Part shown: positions 11,246 through 21,613 of the stretch, in pieces
How the letters are laid out: each line of letters starts with the position of its first letter
Position numbering within the stretch: the first letter of the stretch is position 1
Notes under the pieces: model-generated
Database searches by the model: none
What the model was told of the DNA's origin: nothing
What the model saw: the letters and a program-made list of their open reading frames with translations, nothing else
From: Annona cherimola
Taxonomy: Eukaryota; Streptophyta; Magnoliopsida; Magnoliales; Annonaceae
Length of the DNA: 64,000 nucleotides
Direction: 5' to 3'
NCBI GenBank assembly: GCA_030490835.1
Contig: CM059973.1
Span: 52,952,008-53,016,007 of the forward strand
Program-made: the position numbers and the translations under genes

Positions 11246-13051
11246 TCATCTCTTTGGTACCCACTTTATGGGTCCATTTGGGTTAGCAATATTATTCAAT
11301 CTACATTGCTCTACCTTAGAAAGCCCAAATCTCGTGTTCCTTGGAACCCAAACTAATCTTGCACCATGGTCATATAATTTCTTGAAGTTACATTTATAGG
11401 CTTTATGACCCATTTTGTTGCAAAAGTTACAAGCCATTGGTAATCTAGGAGTAGACCTCCAAGTATATTTTGGTTCAAGTGTTGGCCTTTTAGTCCACAC
11501 AATATTTTTCTTTTGTGGCTTGTGTATTGGTACAGTTTTGGTTTGAAGTTTTCCAAGTGTTGGCACATTTGATTTACCACTTTCTTTTTGCTCAAATGTA
11601 TTGTATCCAAGACCTCTTCTATCTGTTTGTGAGGTCATATTCAAGAACATTTTCACATTTTCACCAGGATTAGAGAACTTTGCTAATGATTCATTTAATG
11701 ATTCGTTCTCCTTTTTCAGTTTTTCCACTTCTTTCAACAATGATTCATTTTCTTCTTTCAATTTAGTTGACATTTCAGCTAGTTTTTCATTTTCAATAAT
11801 AACAAAGTTACATTGTTTTCTTTTTAATGTCAACTTGTTTCCTAGCTTTTTGATCTCCTCATATAATGAATCATATGCGATTTGTAGTTCATCTAATTCG
11901 GCACATTTGAGGCAATCATGAAAAGAAGAATAATTTGATTGAGAATAAGGTTTGGAAGTTACCTCTTCACTTTCTGTGTACTTTGTTGAGGTGGATTGAT
12001 CTTCCAAAACTTCCGTTGTGTTCAAGCATAGCAGATTCTCCTCTTGTTCAATTCGCGCCATGCAGCATATTCTTGCGCAATTTGCAGCCTCGTTCTCATC
12101 GGTTGAAGAGCTGCATGTTGATGAAGTCTCGTACATGCCTCTTCCCTTTGGCCTTTCTTCTGGTGTAGGACATTGGGTTTGCATATGTCCTACGCCCCCG
12201 CATCTATAACATTTAGTTTGTTCCTTCTTCTTCACTCGTCGTGGTCTTTCTTTGAGATTTCTGAGGTTTCTTTCTTTTCTCACAAATTTTCGAAACTTGT
12301 GAGTAAGAAGTCCGATATCTTCATTGTCATTGTAAGATGAGGAAGAAGATTCTTCTGAATTGTGAGTGGCCTTTAGTGCAATAGCTTTCCTCCCTTTGTG
12401 TTGAGCCTCATTCCTTTTCTTAATTAGCTCATGTGACATGAGTGAGCTAATAAGATCTTCAAGCTTCAATGTGTTGAGGTCTTTGGCTTCTTCAATTGCC
12501 GTTATCTTTGGAGTCCATGAATCCGGTAGAGCTCTCAATATCTTCATAACCTGCTCGGATTCAGAAATAGCCTTTCCAAGACCTTTTAGAGCGTTAGTAA
12601 TCTTAGAAAATCTAGCAAACATTTCAGAAATATTTTCTGTGTCTAGCATTCTAAAATTTTCAAACTCTCCAATCAAAATATTTCTCCTAGTCCCTTGGAC
12701 TTGGGAGGTTCCTTCATAAATAGATGTTAGAGTATCCCATATCTCTTTCGCAGTCAAACAAGAAGATACTCTATCATACTCCGAAGCCGTAAGAGCACAA
12801 AATAAAGAATTCATTGCCTTGGCATTGCTCTTGACGGTTCTAACTTCCTCTTCGGTCCACTTGGAAGCTCTTTCATCTATAGGCAAGATTACACCGTCTT
12901 GGATTGCAATCCAAGAGTCCATATCGGTAGCCATAATGAGTTGCTTCATACGAAGCTTCCAATAGCCAAAGTTGTTCCCATCAAACAATGGTGGCCTTGT
13001 AAAAGATTGGCCCTCGGCAAAAGCGGGAACGGAAGTAGATTGGTATGCCAT
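11246..13051 (-). CDS. Copia gag with two CCHC zinc knuckles
   Basis: 601 codons, starting at the first ATG about 34 nt after the primer site. Residues about 20-210 form the Copia gag capsid-like region ([40 protein letters not shown]). A basic region near 255-280 leads into the first knuckle [14 protein letters not shown] (281-294). A long coiled-coil-like Lys/Glu/Leu segment follows (about 395-470). A second knuckle [14 protein letters not shown] lies at 541-554. The protein packages element RNA into virus-like particles. Unusually, it ends in a stop at 11246-11248 and pol continues in another frame. Confidence 0.92.
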   Translation of the reverse strand: MAYQSTSVPAFAEGQSFTRPPLFDGNNFGYWKLRMKQLIMATDMDSWIAIQDGVILPIDERASKWTEEEVRTVKSNAKAMNSLFCALTASEYDRVSSCLTAKEIWDTLTSIYEGTSQVQGTRRNILIGEFENFRMLDTENISEMFARFSKITNALKGLGKAISESEQVMKILRALPDSWTPKITAIEEAKDLNTLKLEDLISSLMSHELIKKRNEAQHKGRKAIALKATHNSEESSSSSYNDNEDIGLLTHKFRKFVRKERNLRNLKERPRRVKKKEQTKCYRCGGVGHMQTQCPTPEERPKGRGMYETSSTCSSSTDENEAANCARICCMARIEQEENLLCLNTTEVLEDQSTSTKYTESEEVTSKPYSQSNYSSFHDCLKCAELDELQIAYDSLYEEIKKLGNKLTLKRKQCNFVIIENEKLAEMSTKLKEENESLLKEVEKLKKENESLNESLAKFSNPGENVKMFLNMTSQTDRRGLGYNTFEQKESGKSNVPTLGKLQTKTVPIHKPQKKNIVWTKRPTLEPKYTWRSTPRLPMACNFCNKMGHKAYKCNFKKLYDHGARLVWVPRNTRFGLSKVEQCRLNNIANPNGPIKWVPKR

Positions 13052-13085
13052 ATGGTTGGATCTCTTTGGTTCAATTCAAAGACCT

Positions 13086-13097
13086 GCTCTGATACCA
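13086..13097 (-). promoter_or_regulatory. Primer binding site, initiator tRNA-Met
   Basis: The minus strand reads TGGTATCAGAGC, complementary to the 3' end of plant initiator tRNA-Met, two bases inside the 5' LTR. It primes minus-strand cDNA synthesis and fixes the element's orientation. Confidence 0.93.
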
Positions 13098-13099
13098 CT

Positions 13100-15091
13100 T
13101 GTTGGGTCCCGAATAGATGGCAAAACCCAAGAGGGGAGGGGTGAATTGGGTTCTTAAAAATTTCTTTGGTAACTTAAAAACTTAACCCCTTGTAGAATTA
13201 ATCCCCTTGAATGAAGAAACTGAATGGAAAGCAAAGTAATAAAGAGAGCAGAAATAAAAGCAAGTAGACAAGGATTTTATAGTGGTTCGGGCAACCTCCC
13301 TACTCCACTCTTCCAAGCTCACACTCCTTGTGACTTGGGTTCCACTATTGTATTCCGCGAATACAACTAGAGCCTCTTGCTCTCTTCTAGATTCTAGCTC
13401 TAGGGGGCATATACAACTAGAGCCACTTGCTCTCTTCTAGATTCTAGCTCTAGGGGGCATCAACAACCAGAGCCTCTTGCTCTCTTCTAGATTCCAGCTC
13501 TAGGGGGCATCAACAACTAGCACAAGTAGGTGACGAGTCACACTCCAATCACACACTACTTTGCTATCACTTGATCTTAGCTACGCAAGCTAAATCAAGT
13601 TCAACACAACAAATAGAACAATGAAAATAAACTACACTTTACAGGTGTGTAGAAACGATTTAGCGCAGGGAAGAACTTGTAGATGATGGCTTTGAAGTTT
13701 CTGAATGTAGCTCTTTCAACTTGAAGCACAATTCTTCCTCCTTGAGTGATTTGATCTCTTTGAAGCTCTTATGGATATGAGTTATGCTCACTTAATGATC
13801 CTCTTCTTACTCCTTCGTTCACAATGAGTTCTATTTATAATCTTGGAGGGAATCCGAACGTTAGTGAGTAGGTGGCGTGCTTTTAATGCGCCAACGTTCG
13901 AAAATAAATCCGACCGTTGCGACCCAAGTCGCAGGTGGAGTCGACTTCGGATGCGACTTCACCCAAGTCGCTGACGGAGTCGACTTCGGGTGCGACTTCG
14001 CAGACTCCGGTCTTGAGTTTTCAACGCTGGAAGTTTTTCCTCGATTGAAGTCGATCATGAAGTCGACTTGGCTTTGCGACTTCACCCAAGTCGCAGTCTG
14101 GAGTCGACTTGGCTTAGCGACTTCACTTCCTGTAGCGACTTCAAGTTCCAAGTCGGGTCGACTTGGCTTCAGACTTGACCCAAGTCGCAGGTGGAGTCGA
14201 CTTGGGGTGCGACTTCACCTCGGCAGTTGATTTTTCTGAACTTTGGAACTTGGAAATCTTTTCTTCAACTTGCTTATCTTCATTCCTTGATTATAGCACT
14301 TTTTCCTTGTGCCTTGATTGCATTAGCTCCATGATTTGCAATTTCTAGAAGCTTGACTTTGCTTCTTCTTGGTTTTGGAGATCTTGCTTGCTTGGGAGAC
14401 TTGATTTGATCTTTATCATGCTTGAAGCTTTTGAGCCTAGAGTGAAACTTTGGAGATCATGGTTCTTTGCATGATATTTTCATGCATCTTGCTTTGTTTG
14501 ATCTTCATGACTTTGAATACTGTCTCATTTGAATAAGCTTGAAGATTTGCTTTAAACTTGATTTGATCTTGGTTTGCACTTGAATTTGAAACCAAGCTTT
14601 GAACTTGATAAACTTGATTTTGCATCTTTGATCATTGAAAGAAGCTAGCTTTCCATCTTTGAGCCTTGAATTCTTCAAGTCGCACATTGGGGTCGACTTC
14701 GTTCGCAACTTCACCCAAGTCGCACCTGGAGTCGACTTGGGCTGCGACTTGGCAGCTCCGTGTTCCAACTTTCAACTCTGGACAGTTTTGCACATTTGAA
14801 GTCGATAGCGAGGTCGACTTCGTCTTCGACTTGGCTACCCAAGTCGCATGTGGAGTCGACTTGACCTGCGACTTCACTTGCTCTTTCTCCCATTTCAACT
14901 CTGGACGTTTTAGGCACTTTGAAGTCGATCTTGGAGTCGACTTGGGGAACGACTTGGCCTTCAAACTTGATTTTCTTCAAATGTATATTCCTTAAGACAT
15001 TTCACAAACTTGTTAGTAGCCAAGACTTTCTCAAATTGATTTGTTAATCATCAAAACATAGATTTAGCTAGTTTTCCTCATATTTCCAACA
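13100..15091 (-). repeat. 5' LTR of Sirevirus-like element 1
   Basis: 1992 bp, same start (TGTTGG) and end (CCAACA) as 6457-8448 and apparently identical to it. Its TATA box is at 13832-13839. The right copy of the CAACA duplication follows at 15092-15096. Confidence 0.95.
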
Positions 15092-15096
15092 CAACA
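15092..15096. repeat. Target site duplication CAACA, right copy
   Basis: Matches 6452-6456. LINE sequence resumes after it. Confidence 0.92.
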
Positions 15097-15366
15097 AATA
15101 AAAAAATGAACATAGCGCAAATGAGAATGGTAAGGTGGATGAGTAGTAAAACAAGAAAAGATAAAATTAGGAATGAAATAATTCGAGAAATTTTAAAAGT
15201 GAGACCAATTTGTGATAAAATGAGAGAAAATAGACTAAGATGATTTGGTCATATTAAAAAGGGTCTGAAGTAGCACCGATTAGGAAAACAGAGTCTATCC
15301 GAGTAGAAGGTGATAGGAGAATGAGAGGAAGACCTAAAAAAACACGTATCGAAGTAATTAAACAAG
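15097..15366 (+). pseudogene. RTE-type LINE 1, piece 2: C-terminal region
   Basis: Continues the LINE interrupted at 6456. The frame reads MNIAQMRMVRWMSSKTRKDK, then KVRPICDKMRENRLR, a stop, FGHIKK, and RRMRGRPKK, all matching the LINE copy at 34312-34674. It stops at the ACAAG duplication (15362-15366) of the next insertion and resumes at 20344. Confidence 0.85.
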
Positions 15367-16193
15367 TGTGAAACCCGCAATCCTAGAATAACACATAGAT
15401 TTTTATACTGATTTTTATGATAAATAAAATTCATGAAATATGTTATATTTGCAAATGTATATATTAGAGGTTAAAATAATGCAATTAAGAATTTAACCCA
15501 CGTGAATAGTGCACGTGAATAGTAACTAAGGATTAAGACACGTGATGAAGAGTTAATCACTTTGATTAACCTAATCACAAAAAGACAAAATAGGGATTTA
15601 ATCACTACAAGACAAAATAGCATTACTTTTTATTATTTTAATACAAATTTGGATTTTAGTGGAAAAATAGAAAAAAAATTTATAATTTGCAATCCGGGCG
15701 TCGGAATTCGATGAAATTTTTTATGGATGATTAAAAATTCATGATGAACATGATGAATGGGTTAAGATGTGATGAAAATCACAAATCAAAGGTCAAGACG
15801 AAGCGTCAAATAGAGATCGAAAAAGTAGCTTAACTTTTAATTAAATCTACTTTTGACTTTTTAATAAAATAAATAATAAAAACTTAAAAAATTAAATGAA
15901 AAGGGAAGCTGCAGCAGGGGCATGGAAGGCTAGGGTGGCTGGGAATTTGACCAAATCAATGGTCTAAGATCATCATCATCCAAAATCAACGGTTAGGATT
16001 TATTTAGCCTAAATTAATTAATTTTAAAAATAAAAAAATAAATAAAAAATAGGGCTGCATAGGATGGCTGGAGCAGGCCTAGGGTGACTTCTCTTCGCTC
16101 AAGGCATTTTTCAAAATTAAAAAGAAATACCAATTTATAATTAAATACCTCAAAGCTAGGGGGTAAATTCCAAATTCTTGAAAAATGCAACCC

Positions 16194-16201
16194 TATAAAT
16201 A
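16194..16201 (+). promoter_or_regulatory. TATA box of Tekay-type solo LTR A
   Basis: TATAAATA in the sequence CCCTATAAATAGGG. The corresponding box in the related LTR is at 45457-45464 on the minus strand. Confidence 0.6.
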
Positions 16202-18281
16202 GGGCAGCAAGGGGGACGTTCAAGGCCAAGAAATCCCAGCTCCACTTGAGCCATTCCAAGCCCCCAAACCATCCCACACGCCCAAGGAAAGAAAGGAGTA
16301 AGTTAGAGAGAGAAAGTGTGAGAAAAAAGGCGTATCTCCACTTCGGGTAAGTGATTTTTACCCAAATTTCTTTTGGATGTTAATTAGGATAAAACCATGC
16401 TTAGATAATGCCTAATCATGAAAAAATAAGTATAGATATAATGCTTAATCAAAATTATTCCAAAACATCAAAAATTTGGAGCAAAGATAGAACATTCGGG
16501 AAGATAGCATATCATATGTGGAAATAATACTCCAAAATTTGTAAATTATGATTTATGATATATGAATATGATAAATATGATGTTGGGATGATGATATATT
16601 AATTTCATGATTTTTAGAATTAAGGATTATGCTTAAGTGAATTTATGTTAATTTTTAGTATATAGAGAAAGTGATTTTTTTAGACAAGTAAATGATGATA
16701 AATTCAAAAGGTATGAAATTTTCCATGATTTACTAAGCATAAGCTATATCATGGTATTTTTTATTTTTGGAAAAAATATCAATTTTTAGAACCCATGAAC
16801 AGTAACCTCTGGTGAACAGTGATTTACTATAGTAATTTGCTACAGTAAACAGCGTGATTTTGGAGAAAATATCTACGGATGAAATTTTTAAGAATTTATG
16901 GATAAAAATCCATATAAGGAAATAATAACCAAGTATTTTTAAGGTTAACCTCTATAAGAAATTTTAGAAGAAAATAAGGTTATAAATGAATATAACATAT
17001 GTATGATAAAGTATGTATATCCTTTTCATTTGTATAGGAAAAGGAAAGGAAAGGATAAAGGATTCAGACTGAAGCAAAATAGAGGTAAGCAAGCAAACTT
17101 TTTGAAAATAATTTTATATGTTTTATATTGCAACCATGAAATATGTCATAATTGCTTTATCATAAGCAAACCCATATGGAAGTAAGGAGAAATGTTGAAT
17201 TATGTGGGAATTTCTTTATCATAAGCAAATCCTTATGAAAATAAGGAAAAATGTGGAAATGGTTGCATTTGACAAGTTGTGTATATGTCTATTAAATTGC
17301 TCGCTATTTACGCAAGTATACGTGCCGTGTCAAGTAATAAAGTGTGAGTAGAGTATCGTTCCTACGAGGATTGTGTTAAACGGATTAGCACCTTAAATCT
17401 CAATTGTCTAAGTGAATTAGTAAAAGGAATGAGATTTGGTTTCAATGAATTAAATTAAACTAAACTAAGTAAAGCAGTAAATGACCAGAGTGGTGTGGAT
17501 GTTGCTGATATTGCCTTGAGATGATTAAGATAGGTGGAAATATGAATTCATTGAATCATAGCTATATTATTTGGTTTCAATTAAGTTAGTTGTGCAGAGA
17601 TTACTAATCTAGGTTCATTCATATTCATATATGTCTTCCAACACATACAAACCTAACCAAGTTTTAGTCATGTGCTATGTTCCCATGCATACAACTAAAA
17701 CAAGGTTGATAACCATATAACCTAATTAAGATTACACAGGGTTAATAGGTATATTCCTATCCATATTAACATCTAACACAACATGAGCTAGAATACATGT
17801 GCCTTATACATGGATCTCATTCAAATCCCACTTTTTCAAGCATGAATCTGAATATTCAATCAATCCACAAGGTTGCAAAGCTTGTAAACACTTTAAGCAT
17901 GGTATATAAGGGTAATCTCAAGTAACAAAAGTCACAGCACAATAGTATTATCAATTCAAGCATAAGAAAACCAAATATCATAAGCTATGAGTTCAAATCC
18001 TACATATCTCCCACCATAGGAAGGTTCAACCCATAAACATGACTTCAATTCCCATTAAAATCGAGTTTACAATCATCCCAAGCAAGGAGAATAACAAACA
18101 GGTAGAGATAGATGAGAAGAGGAGATGAAACTTAATGGATTTTGCGGTGATGGCTTGGATCTCCACTTTCTCTTCTCTCCTTCCTTGAAGCTTTGGTTTC
18201 CTCCTTTTTCCACAGCAGCCACTCTCTATTTTGATCTCCTCTATGGCCTGCGGAACTCCCTTGCACGCAGCCCTAGGTTTC

Positions 18282-18289
18282 TATTTATA
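18282..18289 (-). promoter_or_regulatory. TATA box of the Athila-type solo LTR
   Basis: TATAAATA on the minus strand, just downstream (in element direction) of the palindrome cluster at 18366-18480. Confidence 0.6.
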
Positions 18290-18365
18290 ATGGGTAGCTT
18301 GGGCAGCACATGTGCAGAAACCCGCGCGCGTACGGATGCGTAGTGGCGCTTATGCGCCCTTAGCC

Positions 18366-18480
18366 GGCGCCTAGGCGCCAACTCTCTGTGTGCTATCTAT
18401 ATATTGTGTGAAGTGTTGGAGATTCTGGCAAAGGTCTGTAGAATGGCGCCTAGGCGCCAATTGGCGGTGCCTGGGCGCCA
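18366..18480 (-). promoter_or_regulatory. GGCGCCTAGGCGCC palindromes upstream of the TATA box
   Basis: A perfect 14-bp palindrome at 18366-18379, a perfect 16-bp version TGGCGCCTAGGCGCCA at 18444-18459, and an imperfect third at 18462-18480. Decayed versions occur in the related LTR at about 4750-4860. Confidence 0.6.
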
Positions 18481-19717
18481 ATCCCATGCTCCTTCACTTG
18501 GCTCTGTTCTGCATTCGACTCGCTCGTGTGCTTATAATTCTTCGTCCTTCCTGTAAAAATGAATGAAACTAAATAAATGAACTAAAAATGCCTAATTTAT
18601 ACTAAAAATGCATAAAAACTACATAATGCTCCTAAATGCAAAGCGAGTGAAAAGTTAGCTAAATGGATGCAAACTAAACCTAATCTCTTGGACTAACGCG
18701 CAAAAATAGTTTGAAATAGGCCATAACAACTCGTATTTTTATGAGTTATCAGCATTATAATGGAAAAGAAAAATTTTGATTTCCAAATAATATTTGGTTT
18801 TATCAAATGAATTTAAAATGATTTATTAAAATATTTTGAAGCGGATTTAAGGAAGGCCAATTGATAATCGATTTGAATGAATATTTTTTAAAGTAATGAC
18901 CAAAGGATCATACAAGCTTACCTTCATATAGAAGTAACTCATGTGTCCTGTGGACAAAGAATATGATATCATATAAAGAAAATGAATGATGCATTGGTAT
19001 ATCCTTTGTTCATGAAAAACCCAGAAATGGGAAGAAAAGCGTTTGCAAAATCTTTTATATTTAGATATTAAAATGTTTTCGAAATTGTTTTACCGCTAAA
19101 AAATTATTTAAAAATATTTTAGCAAAATTTTGAAATTACTATTTCTCAAATATTTCCTTCAAATATTTTAAATGATTTAGAAATGTGTTATTTAAATGTT
19201 TTTAAAATTATTTAAGGTTGGTCATCCTTACAAAATATTTTTATTAACTTGTTAACTTGGGTTGTGCCAAGTTTTCAAGTTAGAAAAGGGAATACAGGCC
19301 GAGGTCTGTACTATTTTGAAATTACATGCTAGCATCAAGTTTTGAAAAGGAAAAATCACAGACTAGGATCTGTGAAGTTTTATAAAAAGCATGGTAGCAT
19401 AAGAATGTGGAGAAAGAAATGTGCACATGAGTTATGTAATAGGTCTACTGTAGAGGATATGCTGACCGAACGTGGTTGCAAGATGGGTCCCCTCTACATA
19501 GGCCAAGTCACTTCAAAAGGCGAAATGCCGGCGATGCCTTCTCTGAAATGGGAGAAGGACACAGATAACTGCTTAGCTCGCGAGTTATCAATTGAAATGG
19601 TTTCTCTCCTAAGGAGGAAAGGGTGATCACTTGGTAAGTGTCACCTACTAGACGGACAGAAACGTAATGCATGATGCATATGCTTGTTTTGAAAAGGTTT
19701 TATGAAAAGAGTTTTAA

Positions 19718-19783
19718 GGACATGAGAATGTCCTTGGAGAAAGAAAGTTTTATGAAAAATATTTTGGGACATAAAATATGTCC
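19718..19783 (+). repeat. Two tandem GGACAT...ATGTCC palindromes in Tekay-type LTR A
   Basis: GGACATGAGAATGTCC (19718-19733) and GGACATAAAATATGTCC (19767-19783), 49 bp apart. The related LTR at 24908-28925 has this unit amplified to about nine copies. Confidence 0.75.
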
Positions 19784-20239
19784 ATACAAGTAAAGTTTTA
19801 CAATCATATGTTTTTGGTATGAAATATGAAAGGTTTTATGAAAAGATTTCCACTGATTGATAGTAGATTACTTAATAAGTGTCTACTATTAAATGGGAGA
19901 AATGCATTTAAATGGGAAAATGCTTGCTTACTGAGTTTCGACTCACGTTTTGCTTTTCAAAACATAGACAGGTACAACACAAGACAAGGAGGAAAGGAAA
20001 AAGAAGGTATGAAGAAAATTTTATGATATACTGATCTATATATGGTATGAATGAACATATGGTAAGGAATTTTCAAATTATGTATGTATGAAATGATCAG
20101 GTTAAAATAACCTGTATTGTACAAAAATAAGTATGAATGATATCAATGATAATTGAAATTTGATGATAAGTATGTGTCTTTATGTGATGAAAGAAAAGAA
20201 AAAGAAAGAATTTTTTTTTTGGAGGAGATCAAATTAAGT

Positions 20240-20338
20240 ACCCGCCGCATGATTAAGGCAACAATCTTGATTCACACTTACTAATTGACAAGATCTTGAA
20301 GTAAGGACAAATGTGACGCCTTGGTTCGGAGTGCCACA
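20240..20338 (+). repeat. Conserved 3'-terminal block of the Tekay-type LTRs
   Basis: The last 100 bp hold a motif like CCGCRTGATCAGGGCAACAA followed by TCCTGATTCAC and end in GTGCCACA. It recurs at 24908-25010 (-), 38558-38647 (+), 42861-42965 (-) and 51133-51230 (-), in each case at the LTR end. A short inverted repeat around GCAACAA is kept. Confidence 0.8.
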
Positions 20339-20343
20339 ACAAG

Positions 20344-20460
20344 ATTTAAAAATATTACAAATTAAGAAAATTTATTCTTAAATCTCCAAGAATGGCACAA
20401 CAGAATCCATTCAGCCGACCCCACCTAAGTGGGAAATGGTTTATGATGACGATGATGTAT
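20344..20460 (+). pseudogene. RTE-type LINE 1, piece 3: 3' end
   Basis: The LINE 3' end: CCAAGAATGGCACAACAGAA, then a short hairpin (CCCACCTAAGTGGG), then GAAATGGTTTATGATGACGATG as the simple-repeat tail. The intact copy of this region is at 34680-34804. RTE-type LINEs typically end in such a trinucleotide tail. Confidence 0.82.
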
Positions 20461-21175
20461 ATGACTTGTTAAAAATACAAAAATCTCCCTTCACTCTTAT
20501 ATAAATTTATATTTTAGAAGTTGGTTGCTAGAATTATATATGTTGGAAGATATATAATTAGTCTAGTGCCTTAGTCGTAGCAATCCGTCTTAGAAAATCA
20601 AGGGTGTGTTTGGGAATGGATAAAACTTTTGATAAAAAGTTGTAGAGATGAGAAGTTGTCAAATGATGTGATATGATAGGGGTAATGATGATGAATAAAT
20701 ATGATAAAGTTGAAATATATAGGTTAGTTGTGTTAATAGTTGTGTAGAAATGATTGAAAAATAGGGTAGTTGTATAGAAAAATGTGAAAAAATGATTAAA
20801 AAATAGGGTAGTTGTGGAGAGTGAAAAGTTTTAGATTGAAAAATTTTAACTTGACAACTTTTCGTTGTTACCAAACACACCCCAAAAGAGGAAAACTAAA
20901 GTTCATGAGTTGAGGAATAAATCCTTTAATACTTAAGATCACCTACCTTAATTATTTTCATTTGCTGCTCTTATCACTTTAGAACTTTATTATTTCTTTT
21001 CTCGTTATTGCAATCTTATGTTATTTGAATCTCCCTTAAGTGACATTTTTATATTAAATTATAATTTATTTATCTTACTTCCTCATGGGAACAATCTCTC
21101 ACTTACATCTTTATTACTAAGTGGCACATGCACTTGTATTGCAAGCCAATAAACTAGTTTTGTTGCAACCCATCA
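20461..21175 (+). repeat. Athila-like element 2, end of 5' LTR
   Basis: AT-rich sequence resembling the downstream half of the other Athila LTRs (for example TATGTTGGAAGATATATAAT near 20540, compare 5519-5540), ending in CCCATCA directly before a decayed tRNA-Asp primer site. Its upstream half lies left of the window, beyond the LINE and its insertions. A MITE (20602-20882) interrupts it. Apparent LTR end 21175. Confidence 0.65.
20602..20882. mobile_element. MITE, 281 bp, terminal inverted repeats GGGTGTGTTTGG
   Basis: Begins GGGTGTGTTTGG and ends CCAAACACACCC, with CAA on both sides (20599-20601 and 20883-20885). Inside are AGTTGT-rich subterminal repeats and no coding capacity. The terminal sequence and a 3-bp duplication suggest a PIF/Harbinger (Tourist-like) MITE, but CAA is not the usual TWA target, so hAT or another superfamily remains possible. 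Confidence 0.75.
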
Positions 21176-21181
21176 AGTTTT

Positions 21182-21199
21182 TAACGTCATTGCCACGAA
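21182..21199 (+). promoter_or_regulatory. Decayed primer binding site, tRNA-Asp type
   Basis: TAACGTCATTGCCACGAA aligns with the intact site TGGCGCCGTTGCCGGGGA seen on the minus strand at 61783-61800. Six of the seven differences are C/T or G/A transitions. The flanking AAGTTTT is also shared. Confidence 0.7.
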
Positions 21200-21613
21200 G
21201 GCAATTGCTAAGTATTTTATTGCCAATATCATATTTGACACTTCCATTTTTGTTAAGAATTATTTATATTTTCTTATGTTGTCTCCTTCTACCTTTTTTA
21301 ATTTTATTGAGCTTTCAGGATATATCACTAACGTATGTGACAAGGATGTAATAGTGTTATTGCAGACTTATTTCTTTTCAATCTTAAACCAGAATACACA
21401 TTTCATTAAAGACTTCGTGAGCACTTTAGGAGTAAGACTTAAAATCTTAAAGTAATAATAAGTTAAGGAAGAGACAATTATGAAACCATAGTGATCAATA
21501 AGAAATCAATCAGGAAGATCAAAAGCTCTTTATTATTAGTGCCATGGACAAGGTGTCGCATGAGCTTACAACATCTATCCTTGATGGTCCTCATCGCAAC
21601 ATTAGTTAGCCTT
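21200..21613 (+). other. Start of the internal region of Athila-like element 2
   Basis: About 400 bp after the primer site with no recognisable coding sequence. It is cut off at 21614 by the start of Athila-like element 3. GCCTT at 21609-21613 is the presumed left target duplication; the right one was not found. Confidence 0.5.

Larger units (their letters stand above)
6457..15091 (-). mobile_element. Sirevirus-like Ty1/Copia retrotransposon 1, young, RNase H lost
   Basis: An 8635-bp element read on the minus strand. From 5' to 3' it has an LTR (13100-15091), a primer site matching initiator tRNA-Met, gag, pol, several polypurine tracts and an LTR (6457-8448). It is flanked by CAACA. Long gag with two CCHC knuckles, multiple polypurine tracts and palindrome-rich LTRs fit the Sirevirus group. 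I see no difference between the LTRs, which means a very recent insertion. Yet pol ends before RNase H, and gag and pol are in different frames. It inserted into LINE 1. Confidence 0.93.
17270..18751 (-). mobile_element. Athila-type solo LTR nested in Tekay-type LTR A
   Basis: 1482 bp. On the minus strand it starts TGATAACTCAT and ends AACTTGTCA. It is flanked by perfect GCATT duplications at 17265-17269 and 18752-18756. It aligns along its length with the 3' LTR at 4455-5892. No internal sequence is left. Confidence 0.93.
15367..20338 (+). mobile_element. Tekay-type solo LTR A, with a nested solo LTR
   Basis: Starts TGTGAAACCC and ends GGAGTGCCACA, flanked by perfect ACAAG duplications (15362-15366, 20339-20343). 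No internal region is present, so it is a solo LTR left by recombination. Without the 1482-bp insertion and its duplicated GCATT it is about 3.5 kb. It belongs with the LTRs at 24908, 34135, 42861 and 51133. The last of these flanks chromodomain-bearing pol, which gives the Tekay/Del assignment. Confidence 0.9.
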
